Source: Bradyrhizobium cytisi (GTDB lineage: Bacteria; Pseudomonadota; Alphaproteobacteria; Rhizobiales; Xanthobacteraceae). Taken from it: a stretch of DNA of 64,000 bases. Positions 51,494-59,792 of the stretch are shown here, piece by piece. The translations under genes were made by a program, and so were the position numbers. The first letter of the stretch is position 1; each line of letters starts with the position of its first letter. The notes beneath the pieces were generated by a model. It made no database searches and was not told the origin of the DNA. It saw only the letters and a program-made list of their open reading frames with translations. The stretch lies in assembly GCF_008123515.1 (NCBI RefSeq), contig NZ_VSSR01000006.1:62001-126000 (forward strand), given 5' to 3'.

Positions 51494-51632
51494 CGTCGGA
51501 ACATACGCGGGCTGCAACGGACTACAACGAAAATCACGGGGTCGGTGCGAAATACTAGGGGATTGCAGGGGTTTTTCTCGCAGACACAGGAAAATGAATC
51601 TGCATCAATGGCTTAGGCAATCACCAGCATTT

Positions 51633-51680
51633 TGACTTTTAATCACGGGGTCCTGGGTTCGAGCCCCAGCGCGCTCACCA
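51633..51680. repeat. attR core: 48-bp copy of the tRNA-Lys 3' end
   Basis: Exact duplicate of 35604-35651. It is not a tRNA gene because the acceptor 5' strand and D arm are absent. It marks the right end of the integrated element. Confidence 0.95.
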
Positions 51681-51869
51681 CACGAAACCAAAAACTTGCG
51701 CCCCAATCCGCCATCGCCCAAAAAACGCGGCGGGCCGAGCAGCGCGGGAACGCGCCACGTTGGGAGTACGGCCGCCTATCTAGTCTAACTAACCCTTTTT
51801 AGCCGTAGCCTTTTCCACCGTTTAGGATCAGCGTCGGTCCGGAAGGGAACTTTAGCCAGCGGCGTTCTC

Positions 51870-52187
51870 ATGGGTCAGTCTCCATCCATCGTGCCGCAGA
51901 GTGCGGCAAGCCACGATGTCTATCTTGTGCTTGAGGACTTCGGCGGCCGTTTGGGGCGGGCCTGGTCCGAAACGGCCGAAGAGGACAGCAACCGCGCGAC
52001 TCTGCTGCGGCACCTGATCGAAGGCCATTACATTCGTCCAGCTCGCATCGTCGCCTTCAACACGACCGAGGGATGGTCGCGCGATGTGACCACGGATATC
52101 GCGGATGAGCTGCGCCGTCGCTTCGTCGAATTCGAGGACGTGGCGCCCTCGATGTTGGAATTCCTTGAGAGAGCGGCGAGGCACTGA
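51870..52187 (+). CDS. Hypothetical 105-aa protein
   Basis: 105 aa, soluble. DVYLVLEDFGGRLGRAWSET, then a helix (NRATLLRHLIEGHYIRPARI), VAFNTTEGWSRDVTTDIADE and a C-terminal helix. No family is claimed, although such short proteins beginning 'YlVLdDFG' are frequent in Bradyrhizobium. It is the first gene beyond attR; the 189 bp between them contain nothing recognisable. Confidence 0.65.
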   Translation: MGQSPSIVPQSAASHDVYLVLEDFGGRLGRAWSETAEEDSNRATLLRHLIEGHYIRPARIVAFNTTEGWSRDVTTDIADELRRRFVEFEDVAPSMLEFLERAARH

Positions 52188-52213
52188 GCGACAGCTTCGT
52201 AACGCGCAGCTGA

Positions 52214-52430
52214 AGTGCTTCCTTTGCCTGGCCGCTTTGCCACACCCACGACGCGGAGCACGAAGCACCGGAGTGGCGTGTGGCGATGGAAGCTCTTGGT
52301 GGTCGAGCGCGGCGGCCCGACGCTGTTCGCGCGGATCGGCGTCATGCGTGCGCTGAACCGACACCATGAGTTTAACCCGAATTGCAAAGAGCCGTTGGGG
52401 GGCCGGCGGAAGTTGAAGAGGGATCAATGA
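52214..52430 (+). pseudogene. C-terminal remnant of a small conserved protein, frameshifted
   Basis: One frame reads HTHDAEHEAPEWRVAMEAL and stops making sense at about 52295; the adjacent frame then continues VVERGGPTLFARIGVMRALN to GGRRKLKRDQ and a stop at 52430. Two pieces that join into one sensible sequence by a small indel indicate a broken gene whose N-terminus is gone. The 280 bp that follow hold only the hairpin at 52451 and no gene. Confidence 0.45.
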
Positions 52431-52450
52431 CCGTCTTCAAAATGGGGAAA

Positions 52451-52483
52451 GGCCGCAGGGTGGTTCCAGCCCCCGCTGCGGCC
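52451..52483. terminator. Hairpin, possible terminator
   Basis: An 8-bp stem GGCCGCAG / CTGCGGCC with a 17-nt loop and no T run. It lies just after the gene remnant. Confidence 0.3.
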
Positions 52484-52709
52484 ATCCCGGACAACTAGAA
52501 AAATGGTCGGTACTCAAATCTCGCCGGTGTTCTCACAGTAGAACACCCCGTTCCGAAAATGGACTCCGTATGACTACCGGAGTCGGCTGTTCTACCCATG
52601 ATCGTAAAAGGGCGAACTTGGCACGGCTCGCTTTCCAGCCCCCGATGCTCCCGGCTGCCGATTCAATTGCGGATCAGAGCGCCGGGAGCGCCTGGCGTGC
52701 CAGGTACCT

Positions 52710-53390
52710 TCAGCTTTCCGGGGCTGCAACTGTCGCCGGCGCAGTCAGTGGCGCGCCTCCAACCGAAATGGGCCCGATAGATTTCGACTGCCGAACCATC
52801 CGTTTGCGCATCGTTGCGGACAGTCCATAGCGAGCATGCGCTCTTCGAATCGAGGACGTCACGTCCGACGTCATTGCAGTTTGCAGCGAGTCGATCTTCG
52901 CGATCAGCGTCGAAAGCTGCGGCGATATCTTCTTCACGTCGCCTCGTTCGTCCGTGATGCTTTGTCGGAGAGAAACGAGGGTCGTTGAATCCTGCTGCCG
53001 CAGAGCCGCATTTTGCTGCAGCGAGGAATTGATCTCCTGCAGCGAGGCGGCCTGCTGCTGCTGCGCCGACTGGATGTCCTTCAGGGCAGCGACAATCGGA
53101 TCCGGCTTTGCGACGGGCTCTTCCTGGCGCGGAAGCAGCGCAGCCAAGCTGCTGATGTTCGGCGACGGAAGATCAAACGGCAATGTATAGATGGCCGCCG
53201 CGCCATTGATCGCCAGAGCACACACCGACAGCGCCAGGACCGATTTCCGGCTGGACCGCTTGCCCGGTGCTGGAGCTTCCGCCGCTGCGGGTTCGGCTTC
53301 GTGTTCGGCTTGGGGTTCGAATGCTGCGGCTGCAAGTGCTGCGGCATCGAGGTGTTCGGCGAAGCCCAGCATTTCGGATGTCGTGGTCAT
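52710..53390 (-). CDS. Membrane-anchored coiled-coil protein
   Basis: 226 aa from ATG 53390; ATGs at 53396 and 53405 are in frame and could also serve. An Ala/Glu-rich head, one membrane segment (SVLALSVCALAINGAAAIYT), then a Gln-rich coiled coil (AALKDIQSAQQQQAASLQEI through TTLVSLRQSI) and a basic tail ending RKRMVRQSKSI. The topology is like that of polysaccharide co-polymerase or envelope spacer proteins, but no family motif is present. Confidence 0.65.
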   Translation of the reverse strand: MTTTSEMLGFAEHLDAAALAAAAFEPQAEHEAEPAAAEAPAPGKRSSRKSVLALSVCALAINGAAAIYTLPFDLPSPNISSLAALLPRQEEPVAKPDPIVAALKDIQSAQQQQAASLQEINSSLQQNAALRQQDSTTLVSLRQSITDERGDVKKISPQLSTLIAKIDSLQTAMTSDVTSSIRRAHARYGLSATMRKRMVRQSKSIGPISVGGAPLTAPATVAAPES

Positions 53391-53676
53391 GCGCATTGAC
53401 CTCATGAGCGAGCAAAAGGAGGCCGTCGCCGGAACGTCCTCGCGACGCCTCCTTTACGCAGCACCCACCTACAACTGCCAAAAATTGTGGGCTTTTCGGA
53501 TTAATTCCAAGTTAGCGACGTGGCCGCCAGGCATGTCCATCCACTCCGGCCGACTACGGGGCGATGCGATGGAATTCCGGTGGCAGACCCTACGTTGTGT
53601 TCCACCCGCCCTGCCAAAAAAAGCCAGGAGACAACCCGCCGGAAAGGTGTAGGATTCGACCAAACGGAGGAGCGGC

Positions 53677-53847
53677 ATGTTTGAAATCACCGGTTTCGAC
53701 ACGGCAGGCGTCGTCAACCTGAAGCGCGAGTCACTCGCCGCCGCCCTCAAGAAGGCCAGGGAATTGATCGGGGACGGGTGTCGCGACGTTCAAATCGTCG
53801 ATCCCAAAGGCCGGGTCTACACCTCGTTTGAGGAGCAGGCAGCCTAA
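53677..53847 (+). CDS. Hypothetical 56-aa protein
   Basis: ATG at 53677 with GGAGGAG 6-7 bp upstream. MFEITGFDTAGVVNLKRESL, then a helix AAALKKARELIGDGCRDVQI and VDPKGRVYTSFEEQAA form a small alpha/beta protein. Such short proteins with a 'GxxDVxIxDPxGRxY' end are common in Bradyrhizobium; function unknown. The 286 bp upstream of it contain only a short inverted repeat near 53420-53456. Confidence 0.6.
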   Translation: MFEITGFDTAGVVNLKRESLAAALKKARELIGDGCRDVQIVDPKGRVYTSFEEQAA

Positions 53848-54008
53848 CCACTCCCATCACCGCGCAAGCGACTTCGGTTGTTAGCCGCCTCGGCCGACGA
53901 GGAACGGCGTCTGCAGAGGTGCAACTCCCGCGCACCCCACCGTTGCCAGTCAACTCTTTTGGGAGCACGCTCACGTCAGGCGCGCAGACGCCGCACGGGG
54001 AGAGACAC

Positions 54009-54251
54009 ATGAAGGAATCGGGCCTGGATGCTCGCCATCGGGACAAGGACGGCGCGATCAGCAAAAAGCACGGCAACACGCTGGTCGGCACATTGCGCAA
54101 GATCTACGGCAAGGGCTTTGCGGCCGGCTACCCGGATGCGACAACGCTAAGCGAGGTCTTGCATCAGTTGAACGAGACGTCGCTGAGCCAGCTGCGTCGC
54201 GATCACGACACCGGGCATTTGGGGCACAAGATCGACCACGTCCCGAAGTGA
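54009..54251 (+). CDS. Hypothetical 80-aa basic protein
   Basis: 80 aa from ATG 54009 with GGGGAGA upstream. It contains KKHGNTLVGTLRKIYGKGFA then AGYPDATTLSEVLHQLNETS and a His/Asp-rich end. Its opening phrases 'R..dGeiskKHGNTlvgtLR..YG..FA' recur in small rhizobial proteins of unknown role. It lies about 160 bp after the 56-aa gene. Confidence 0.65.
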   Translation: MKESGLDARHRDKDGAISKKHGNTLVGTLRKIYGKGFAAGYPDATTLSEVLHQLNETSLSQLRRDHDTGHLGHKIDHVPK

Positions 54252-54368
54252 CGAAGGTCGCCCGGCCAACTTCGCAATCATCAAGCCAGTCACCTGGGTC
54301 AGGCAGGCTGCGTTGTTGATCGGCCCCAATACACTTGCCGTTTGAGCCTTCCGAAACCAGGCGCTAGG

Positions 54369-54391
54369 ATGAGCCTTTTACGGAGGCTCAT
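54369..54391 (+). promoter_or_regulatory. Hairpin over the ribosome-binding site of the next gene
   Basis: ATGAGCCT (54369-54376) pairs perfectly with AGGCTCAT (54384-54391) around a 7-nt loop. The 3' arm overlaps the GGAGG Shine-Dalgarno (54382-54386) and touches the TTG start at 54392, so folding would hide the ribosome site. Confidence 0.5.
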
Positions 54392-54631
54392 TTGAAACAG
54401 GTTATTATTTTCGCAGCCGTCGCACTCCTTGCCATGGCGCCCGCCCGATCGCAGGGGCTGGTCGATCCCAGCAAGGTTGCACCCGAATACCGCGAGGCGG
54501 CCGAAAAGCGCCGCGCCGAGCAGATCCGTCAGCGCGAATGCGCCCTGAAGGCGGATCTGGCGAAAGTGCTGCTGCGAGATCGGACCGACTATCTCAACCA
54601 CTGCCTGGATGCGATGGCGGCGAAACAATAG
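54392..54631 (+). CDS. Small secreted protein, 79 aa (TTG start)
   Basis: 79 aa with a signal peptide (QVIIFAAVALLAMAPARSQ) and a charged helical mature part containing two Cys (QRECALKADL and NHCLDAMAAK). The TTG at 54392 is the only start that keeps the whole signal peptide, and GGAGG lies 5 bp before it. Translation may be held down by the hairpin at 54369-54391. Confidence 0.6.
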   Translation: MKQVIIFAAVALLAMAPARSQGLVDPSKVAPEYREAAEKRRAEQIRQRECALKADLAKVLLRDRTDYLNHCLDAMAAKQ

Positions 54632-54749
54632 CGGCGCGCAGCCGGTTGCGCCGCAAGACGCGCGCCAAACTCGCAACCGGCTTTCAGGCTTTCTTCAGAT
54701 ATTCGGCTCACCGTGGCTGCCGATTTCCAATCATCATTGATTGTCCCGC

Positions 54750-55040
54750 ATGAGCTTCGTCCAGGTCCAGTGCACGCGCTGCAAGACGATGTTTCGCGAT
54801 CGCGCAGGCCGGTTGCAGGACGGCTACTCCAGGCAGTGCCCCGGTTGCGAAGTCGTGTTGTTCTTCGCCGAGGACTCGCAACATCCCTTCATCAAGCGCG
54901 CGATGCGAAACGCGCGGAAGGCCCGCAAGGAGCAGTACGAGGCGGATGCAGCCAGGCGCTCTGCCTCGTCCGAACCGCGCGCCGCTCCCCGGTCGCGGTC
55001 GTCCATCGGACGGACGCGGGTGCAGGAGCGATCGGACTAG
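54750..55040 (+). CDS. Zinc-ribbon protein, 96 aa
   Basis: 96 aa from ATG 54750. Two CxxC knuckles (VQCTRCKTMFRDRAGRL and SRQCPGCEVVLFF) form a zinc ribbon in the first 40 residues, followed by a basic, helical tail rich in Arg, Ala and Ser. It probably binds nucleic acid or protein. It ends 15 bp from the convergent LysR gene. Confidence 0.65.
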   Translation: MSFVQVQCTRCKTMFRDRAGRLQDGYSRQCPGCEVVLFFAEDSQHPFIKRAMRNARKARKEQYEADAARRSASSEPRAAPRSRSSIGRTRVQERSD

Positions 55041-55055
55041 CGCCCGGTGGGCCGA

Positions 55056-55977
55056 CTACGTTGCCTCGATCCAGATCCCGGTATCCGAATGCGCGCGGAT
55101 GTGGTCGACCAGAAAGTCCGAAAACACCCTGATCTTCGCCGGCAGCCGGATGCGGTTCTGATAGGCCACGTTCATCGTCAGCAGCGGCAGTTCCCAGTCG
55201 GTCAGGACCGGCACGAGCTTGCCGGACGCGATGTCGCTCTGCACGATGTAAACCGGCTGGATCAGGATGCCGAGCCCCGCGCGCGCGGCGCCGCAGATGA
55301 TCTGGCCGTCATTGCTGTCGAGCGTCGGCGCGATGCGGACGGTCTGCGTCGTGCTGCCCTGGCTTAGTCGCAGCGAATAGGGATCGTTGGCGAGGTTGTA
55401 GACCAGCATGTCGTGACGCGCGAGATCGGCGGGATGCTCGGGGACGCCATGCGCCGCGAGATAGGACGGCGCGGCCGCCAGCCCCCCGGCGCATCTGTCC
55501 GATGCGGCGGATGATGATGTTGGAATCCGGCTCCTGCTCTCGCGTGCGGATCGCGACATCGATGCCGGCCTCGATGAAATCAGGATAGCGGTTGGCGGCG
55601 ATGATCTGGACGTCGAGCTTCGGATAGAGCTTGCGAAACGCCGGCAGCATCGGCGCCATGTAGATCATCGCAAACGACAGCGAGCTCGTGACGCGCAGCA
55701 TGCCCTTGGGCGACAGCGCGCGGTCACTGACCGCATCCTCGGCCTCCGCGAGCTCGTTCAGGAGCGTGCTACAGCGCTGCAGCAGCTCCTGCCCGGCTTC
55801 GGTCAACCACTGCCGGCGGGTGTTGCGTTCGATCAGCCGGACCGCGAGCCGCTCCTCGAGCGCGCTCAGGTGCCGGCTCGCCGCGGCATTCGACATCCGC
55901 AAGGTGTCGGCGGCCTTGGAGAGGCTGCCGAGCTCGGCCGTCCTGGCGAACACCTCGAGCTGGAGAAGCCGGTCCAT
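55056..55977 (-). pseudogene. LysR-family regulator of the catabolic cluster, frameshifted
   Basis: From ATG 55977 the HTH (LLQLEVFARTAELGSLSKAA and ASRHLSALEERLAVRLIER) and part of the effector domain read well up to IIIRRIGQMRR. A run of six G (plus-strand C at about 55482-55487) then shifts the frame, and the remainder (LAAAPSYLAAHGVPEHPADL through DHIRAHSDTGIWIEAT) continues in another frame. Five G would give one protein of about 307 aa. It diverges from the hydroxyquinol cluster, as LysR activators usually do. It is a decayed gene or a homopolymer sequencing error. Confidence 0.85.
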
Positions 55978-56084
55978 TCTTCCTCATATTGGAAAAGAGA
56001 CTTACGATTTTTGGTCTTTATTTCCGATTTCTGCAAGGCAAAATGACCCCAACAAACAAGACCGCAGGTGAGGAATTTTGGGAA

Positions 56085-56408
56085 ATGTCGGGTCCGATCA
56101 AGCACATCGTGATGTGGCGGCTGCGCGGGGAGACCCAGGCTGAGCGCCTGGCCGCCCGGACCAAGGTCAAAACCCTGTTCGAAGGCCTCCGGGGCCGGAT
56201 CGACGGCCTCACCCATATCGAGGTTGGCGCTGACATCAGCGATGTCGATTATGCCTGCGACGTTGTCCTTGTCTCGGAGTTTACCGACAGCAGCGCCTTA
56301 AAGGCCTACGCCACCCATCCGGAACATCTGCGGGTGCGGGATGAGTTAGGCGACTTGCGGATCGGGCGCTTCCAGGTCGATTATCCCGTCAAAGAGACCG
56401 GCGCATGA
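56085..56408 (+). CDS. Dabb-family (stress-responsive A/B barrel) protein
   Basis: 107 aa from ATG 56085; an ATG at 56043 would add 14 residues. SGPIKHIVMWRL at the start and KAYATHPEHLRVRDELGD are the Dabb hallmarks of this small dimeric ferredoxin-like fold. Such proteins often accompany aromatic-catabolism operons without a proven reaction. Its stop overlaps the next ATG (ATGA), so it is probably the first gene of the catabolic operon. Confidence 0.8.
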   Translation: MSGPIKHIVMWRLRGETQAERLAARTKVKTLFEGLRGRIDGLTHIEVGADISDVDYACDVVLVSEFTDSSALKAYATHPEHLRVRDELGDLRIGRFQVDYPVKETGA

Positions 56409-57484
56409 TCGGTTCGTTCGCCTTTGAAAATCTGCCATGCCGCGTCGTGTTCGGCAGCGGGACGCTTGCCGCGGCCAAAGCCGAGGTCGAGCGCCTCGGC
56501 GGCAGGCGCGCGCTGGTGCTGACGACGCCGCAGCAGGAAGCGCAAGGTACGGCGCTCGGCGCGGCGCTCGGCCCGCTCTATGCCAGCATCTTCGCCGGCG
56601 CCACGATGCACACGCCCGTCGAGGTGACCGAGCGCGCAATCGCGGCGATGAAAGATTGCGATGCCGACTGCGTGGTCGCGCTCGGCGGCGGTTCGACGAC
56701 GGGACTAGGCAAGGCGCTCGCCTTGCGCACCGGCGTCGACCAGCTCTGCATTCCCACCACTTATGCCGGCTCGGAGATGACGCCCATCCTCGGTCAGACC
56801 GAAAACGGCCTGAAGACCACGGTGCGCGACACTGCCGTGCTGCCGGAGACCGTGATCTACGACGTCGACCTGACGCTGACGCTGCCGGTCGGGCTCACTG
56901 CCACCTCCGGCATCAACGCCATCGCCCACGCGGTCGAAGCGCTTTATGCGCGCGACAGCAATCCCGTCACCTCGCTGATGGCGGAAGAAGGCATCCGCGC
57001 GCTGGCGCGTGCCCTGCCCGCGATTGCGGCCAAGCCCGACGATCGCGCCGCCCGCAGCGATGCGCTCTACGGCGCGTGGCTGTGCGGCGTATGCCTCGGC
57101 ACCGTCGGCATGGCGCTGCATCACAAGCTCTGCCACACCCTCGGCGGCACTTTTGACCTCCCGCATGCCGAGACGCACACGATCGTGCTGCCGCATGCGC
57201 TGGCCTACAACGCACCGGCCGTGCCTGATGCGATGACGCGGATCGCGCGCGCGATCGCTGCGGCTGACGCGGCGCAAGGCCTCTACGATCTCGCCAGGCG
57301 ATTAGGGGCCAAGGTCGCGCTGCGCGACATCGGCATGCCCGAGAGCGGCATCGACAAGGCGGCCGACCTCGCCGTAACCAATGCCTACTGGAATCCGCGG
57401 CCACTCGAGCGCAACGCCATCCGCGACCTCATCGCGCGCGCCTGGGCGGGCGAGCCGCCGGCCGCAACCAAAGCGGCGGTCTGA
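56405..57484 (+). CDS. Maleylacetate reductase (iron-containing alcohol dehydrogenase family)
   Basis: 359 aa. N-terminal NAD(H)-binding part with VVALGGGSTTGLGKALALR, then IPTTYAGSEMTPILGQTENG, typical of maleylacetate reductases rather than general alcohol dehydrogenases. The metal-site region is HKLCHTLGGTFDLPHAETH. It reduces maleylacetate to 3-oxoadipate, which enters the TCA cycle. Maleylacetate is the product expected from the dioxygenase at 59793. ATGA-coupled to the Dabb gene. Confidence 0.9.
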   Translation: MIGSFAFENLPCRVVFGSGTLAAAKAEVERLGGRRALVLTTPQQEAQGTALGAALGPLYASIFAGATMHTPVEVTERAIAAMKDCDADCVVALGGGSTTGLGKALALRTGVDQLCIPTTYAGSEMTPILGQTENGLKTTVRDTAVLPETVIYDVDLTLTLPVGLTATSGINAIAHAVEALYARDSNPVTSLMAEEGIRALARALPAIAAKPDDRAARSDALYGAWLCGVCLGTVGMALHHKLCHTLGGTFDLPHAETHTIVLPHALAYNAPAVPDAMTRIARAIAAADAAQGLYDLARRLGAKVALRDIGMPESGIDKAADLAVTNAYWNPRPLERNAIRDLIARAWAGEPPAATKAAV

Positions 57485-57488
57485 CGAC

Positions 57489-58853
57489 ATGCGGCGCACC
57501 TTGATCCAGTCAGCAACGGTCATCAGCATGGACGCTTCGATCGGCGATCTCCGTGTCGGCGACGTGCTGGTGGAGAACGGGCGGATCGTCGGGGTTCGTC
57601 CCGGTATTGAAGCCGCTGATGCCGAGATCGTCGACGGTCGCGGGCGTATCGTCATCCCCGGGCTCATCAACGCGCATATGCACACCTGGCAGACGGCGCT
57701 GCGCGGCTATGCTGCGAACTGGACACTGCTCGAATATTTCCGCCGCATGCATGCCGTGCTCGCGACCTTGTTCGCTCCCGACGACATCTACATCGCCACC
57801 CTCGTTGGCGCGCTGAACCAGATCAATTGCGGCGCCACCACGCTGGTCGACTGGTGCCACAACAACCCGACGCCTGCCCATACCGACGCAGCCGTGCGCG
57901 GCCTGCTCGAGAGCGGCATCCGCGCCGCCTTCTTCCACGGCTCACCGAAGCCCGAGCCGAAGCCGGGCGAGCCGCACTTCTCGGAGGTGCCGCATCCCCG
58001 CCGCGAGGTCGAGCGGCTGCTGGCAGGTGCCCTCGCCGACCGCGACGGGCTCGTGACGCTCGGGCTTGCCATTCTCGGTCCGCATTATTCGACGCTCGAC
58101 GTGTCCTTGCATGACTTTCGTCTCGCGCGGGAGCTCGGCCTGATCGCCTCGATGCATCAGGGCGGCGGGCCGGCGAAGACACAAGGCGGCTGGGAGAAGC
58201 TGATCGAGGCCGGCCTCGTCGGTCCCCACGTCAACGTCGTCCATGGCAACGACCTGCCCGATGATCTCCTGCAAAGACTGATCGATCTCGGCGTCACCTT
58301 CTCGGTGACCCCCGAAAACGAGATGATCCAGGGCCACGGCTTTCCCATCACCGGACGGCTGCTCAAGCGCGGCGTGCGCCCCACCATCGGGATCGACCTG
58401 GAATCCGTGCTGGCAGGCGATCTCTTCTCCGCCGCACGCGTCGCACTGTCGATGCAACGCGCGCTCGACAACGCGGAGATGCTCAGGAACGAAGGCACCA
58501 TTCCGGCGACGACCACGATTCCCGCGCGCGAGGCGCTGGCATGGGTCACCACCGCGGGCGCGCGCATGCTCGGCCGCGAGAGCGAGATCGGCTCGCTGAC
58601 GCCTGGAAAACTCGCCGATCTCGTCATCATCAATGCCGACGATCTCAATCTCTTCCCGGTCCACGATCCCGTCGCCACCGTGGTGATGCAGACGAGCCTC
58701 GCCAATATCGAGGCCGTGATGATCGGAGGCCGCTGGAAGAAGCGGAACGGGCGATTGCTGGTCGACGGGCTCGAACGGAAGAAGGAACTGCTCGCCCAAT
58801 CCGGCCAGCGGCTGGTGCGGGATATCGAACGACAAGGGCACGTCGCGGGATAG
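57489..58853 (+). CDS. Amidohydrolase-family deaminase/hydrolase
   Basis: 454 aa from ATG 57489, 4 bp after the reductase stop. Metal-dependent amidohydrolase: VIPGLINAHMHTWQTALRGY supplies the HxH, VDWCHNNPTPAHTDAAVR follows, then the later His (SMHQGGG) and VTPENEMIQG. The motifs are closest to the cytosine/8-oxoguanine/AtzB-type deaminases, but the substrate is not set by sequence. In this cluster it may release a ring substrate from a nitrogen- or chlorine-substituted precursor. Confidence 0.8.
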   Translation: MRRTLIQSATVISMDASIGDLRVGDVLVENGRIVGVRPGIEAADAEIVDGRGRIVIPGLINAHMHTWQTALRGYAANWTLLEYFRRMHAVLATLFAPDDIYIATLVGALNQINCGATTLVDWCHNNPTPAHTDAAVRGLLESGIRAAFFHGSPKPEPKPGEPHFSEVPHPRREVERLLAGALADRDGLVTLGLAILGPHYSTLDVSLHDFRLARELGLIASMHQGGGPAKTQGGWEKLIEAGLVGPHVNVVHGNDLPDDLLQRLIDLGVTFSVTPENEMIQGHGFPITGRLLKRGVRPTIGIDLESVLAGDLFSAARVALSMQRALDNAEMLRNEGTIPATTTIPAREALAWVTTAGARMLGRESEIGSLTPGKLADLVIINADDLNLFPVHDPVATVVMQTSLANIEAVMIGGRWKKRNGRLLVDGLERKKELLAQSGQRLVRDIERQGHVAG

Positions 58854-58873
58854 CGGCCAACGGACAACAAGAA

Positions 58874-59776
58874 ATGATTGATACAAGCAAACAGGTCGCG
58901 TTCATCGGCATCGGCAAGATGGGCCTGCCGATGTCGCTTCTCGTCGCCAAGGCCGGCTATGCCGTTACCGCTTTCGACCAGAGCGCGGCGCGGCTCAACG
59001 AGGCGCGCGAGCACGGTATCGCTGTTGCAAGCTCACCCACTGAGGCCGTCAACGGCCGGCCTGTGGTCATCACCTCGCTCCCTGACGACGCCGCCTTGCG
59101 CACGGTGATGCTCGGCCCGACCGGGCTGATCGGCGCGATGGCGCCGAAGGCGGTGCTGATCGAGACCAGCACGGTCAGCGCCGAGGCCTCCGCCGAGGTC
59201 GATGCCGCTGCCCAAGCCCGCGGGATTTCCTATCTGCGGGCGCCGGTCTCCGGCAACGCCAGCATCGTCCATACCGGCGCGCTGAGCTGTTTCATCTCCG
59301 GGCCCAGGGACGCCTTCGAGAGCGTTAAGCCGCTGTTTGCGAGCTTCACCCGGGCCCAGACCTATCTCGGCGCGCGCGAGGAAGCGCGCTACGCAAAGCT
59401 CGCGGTCAATCTCATGATCGCGGTCTCGGCAGCGATGATGGCCGAGAGCCTGGCGCTGGCGCGCAAGGGCGGCATCGGCTGGCAGGACATTCTGAAAGTG
59501 CTGGATGAGAGTGCGGTCGCTTCCCCCATGGTGAAGTACAAGACCGCGCCGCTGCGAACCCGCGACTTCGTCTCCAGCTTCTCCTGCAAGCAGATGGCCA
59601 AGGACCTCGATCTCATCCTCGGCGCCGGCCATGCCGTCGGCGTCCCGCTGCAGCTCGCCGCGCAAGTGCGCGAGACCTACGGCGCGCTGGTCGCGCAAGG
59701 CGACGGCGAGACCGACTTCATCGCTACCGTCAAGCATCTCGAACGTCTCTCGGGCCTTGGCGAGCCCAAACTCTGA
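58874..59776 (+). CDS. Beta-hydroxyacid dehydrogenase (3-hydroxyisobutyrate dehydrogenase-like)
   Basis: 300 aa. An N-terminal Rossmann fold with VAFIGIGKMGLPMSLLVAKA, then YLRAPVSGNASIVHTGALSC (substrate loop) and the catalytic lysine region ARYAKLAVNLMIAVSAAMMA. It would oxidise a beta-hydroxyacid with NAD(P). It follows the amidohydrolase by 20 bp. A second, frameshifted relative of this superfamily lies at 22141-23009, but the two are not close paralogues. Confidence 0.85.
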   Translation: MIDTSKQVAFIGIGKMGLPMSLLVAKAGYAVTAFDQSAARLNEAREHGIAVASSPTEAVNGRPVVITSLPDDAALRTVMLGPTGLIGAMAPKAVLIETSTVSAEASAEVDAAAQARGISYLRAPVSGNASIVHTGALSCFISGPRDAFESVKPLFASFTRAQTYLGAREEARYAKLAVNLMIAVSAAMMAESLALARKGGIGWQDILKVLDESAVASPMVKYKTAPLRTRDFVSSFSCKQMAKDLDLILGAGHAVGVPLQLAAQVRETYGALVAQGDGETDFIATVKHLERLSGLGEPKL

Positions 59777-59792
59777 TCGACGGAGGCAGAAT

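Larger units (their letters stand above)
35604..51680. mobile_element. tRNA-Lys-integrated element of about 16 kb (satellite- or island-like)
   Basis: It is bounded by 48-bp exact direct repeats, the left one being the tRNA-Lys 3' end. Near the right end are a tyrosine integrase, an AlpA-like protein, a PC4-like protein, a RepA-type ATPase and an 11-bp repeat array. A leftward operon of small overlapping genes occupies the middle, and cargo lies near attL (Wzy-like polymerase, Tat protein, membrane GAF protein). The excised circle would be 16,029 bp. No capsid, portal, terminase, relaxase or type IV secretion gene was recognised. Confidence 0.9.

Noticed and set aside
51633..51680. Second tRNA-Lys gene
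   Set aside because: Only the 3' part is present; it is the attR copy, not a functional tRNA.
35604..51680. Complete prophage
   Set aside because: I looked for terminase, portal, capsid, tail-tube and lysis motifs in every gene of the element and recognised none; only fibre-like secreted proteins are present.
59631..59792. Long upstream extension of the dioxygenase frame
   Set aside because: It lies over the end of the dehydrogenase gene; TTG 59793 has a well-placed GGAGG and gives the expected family length.
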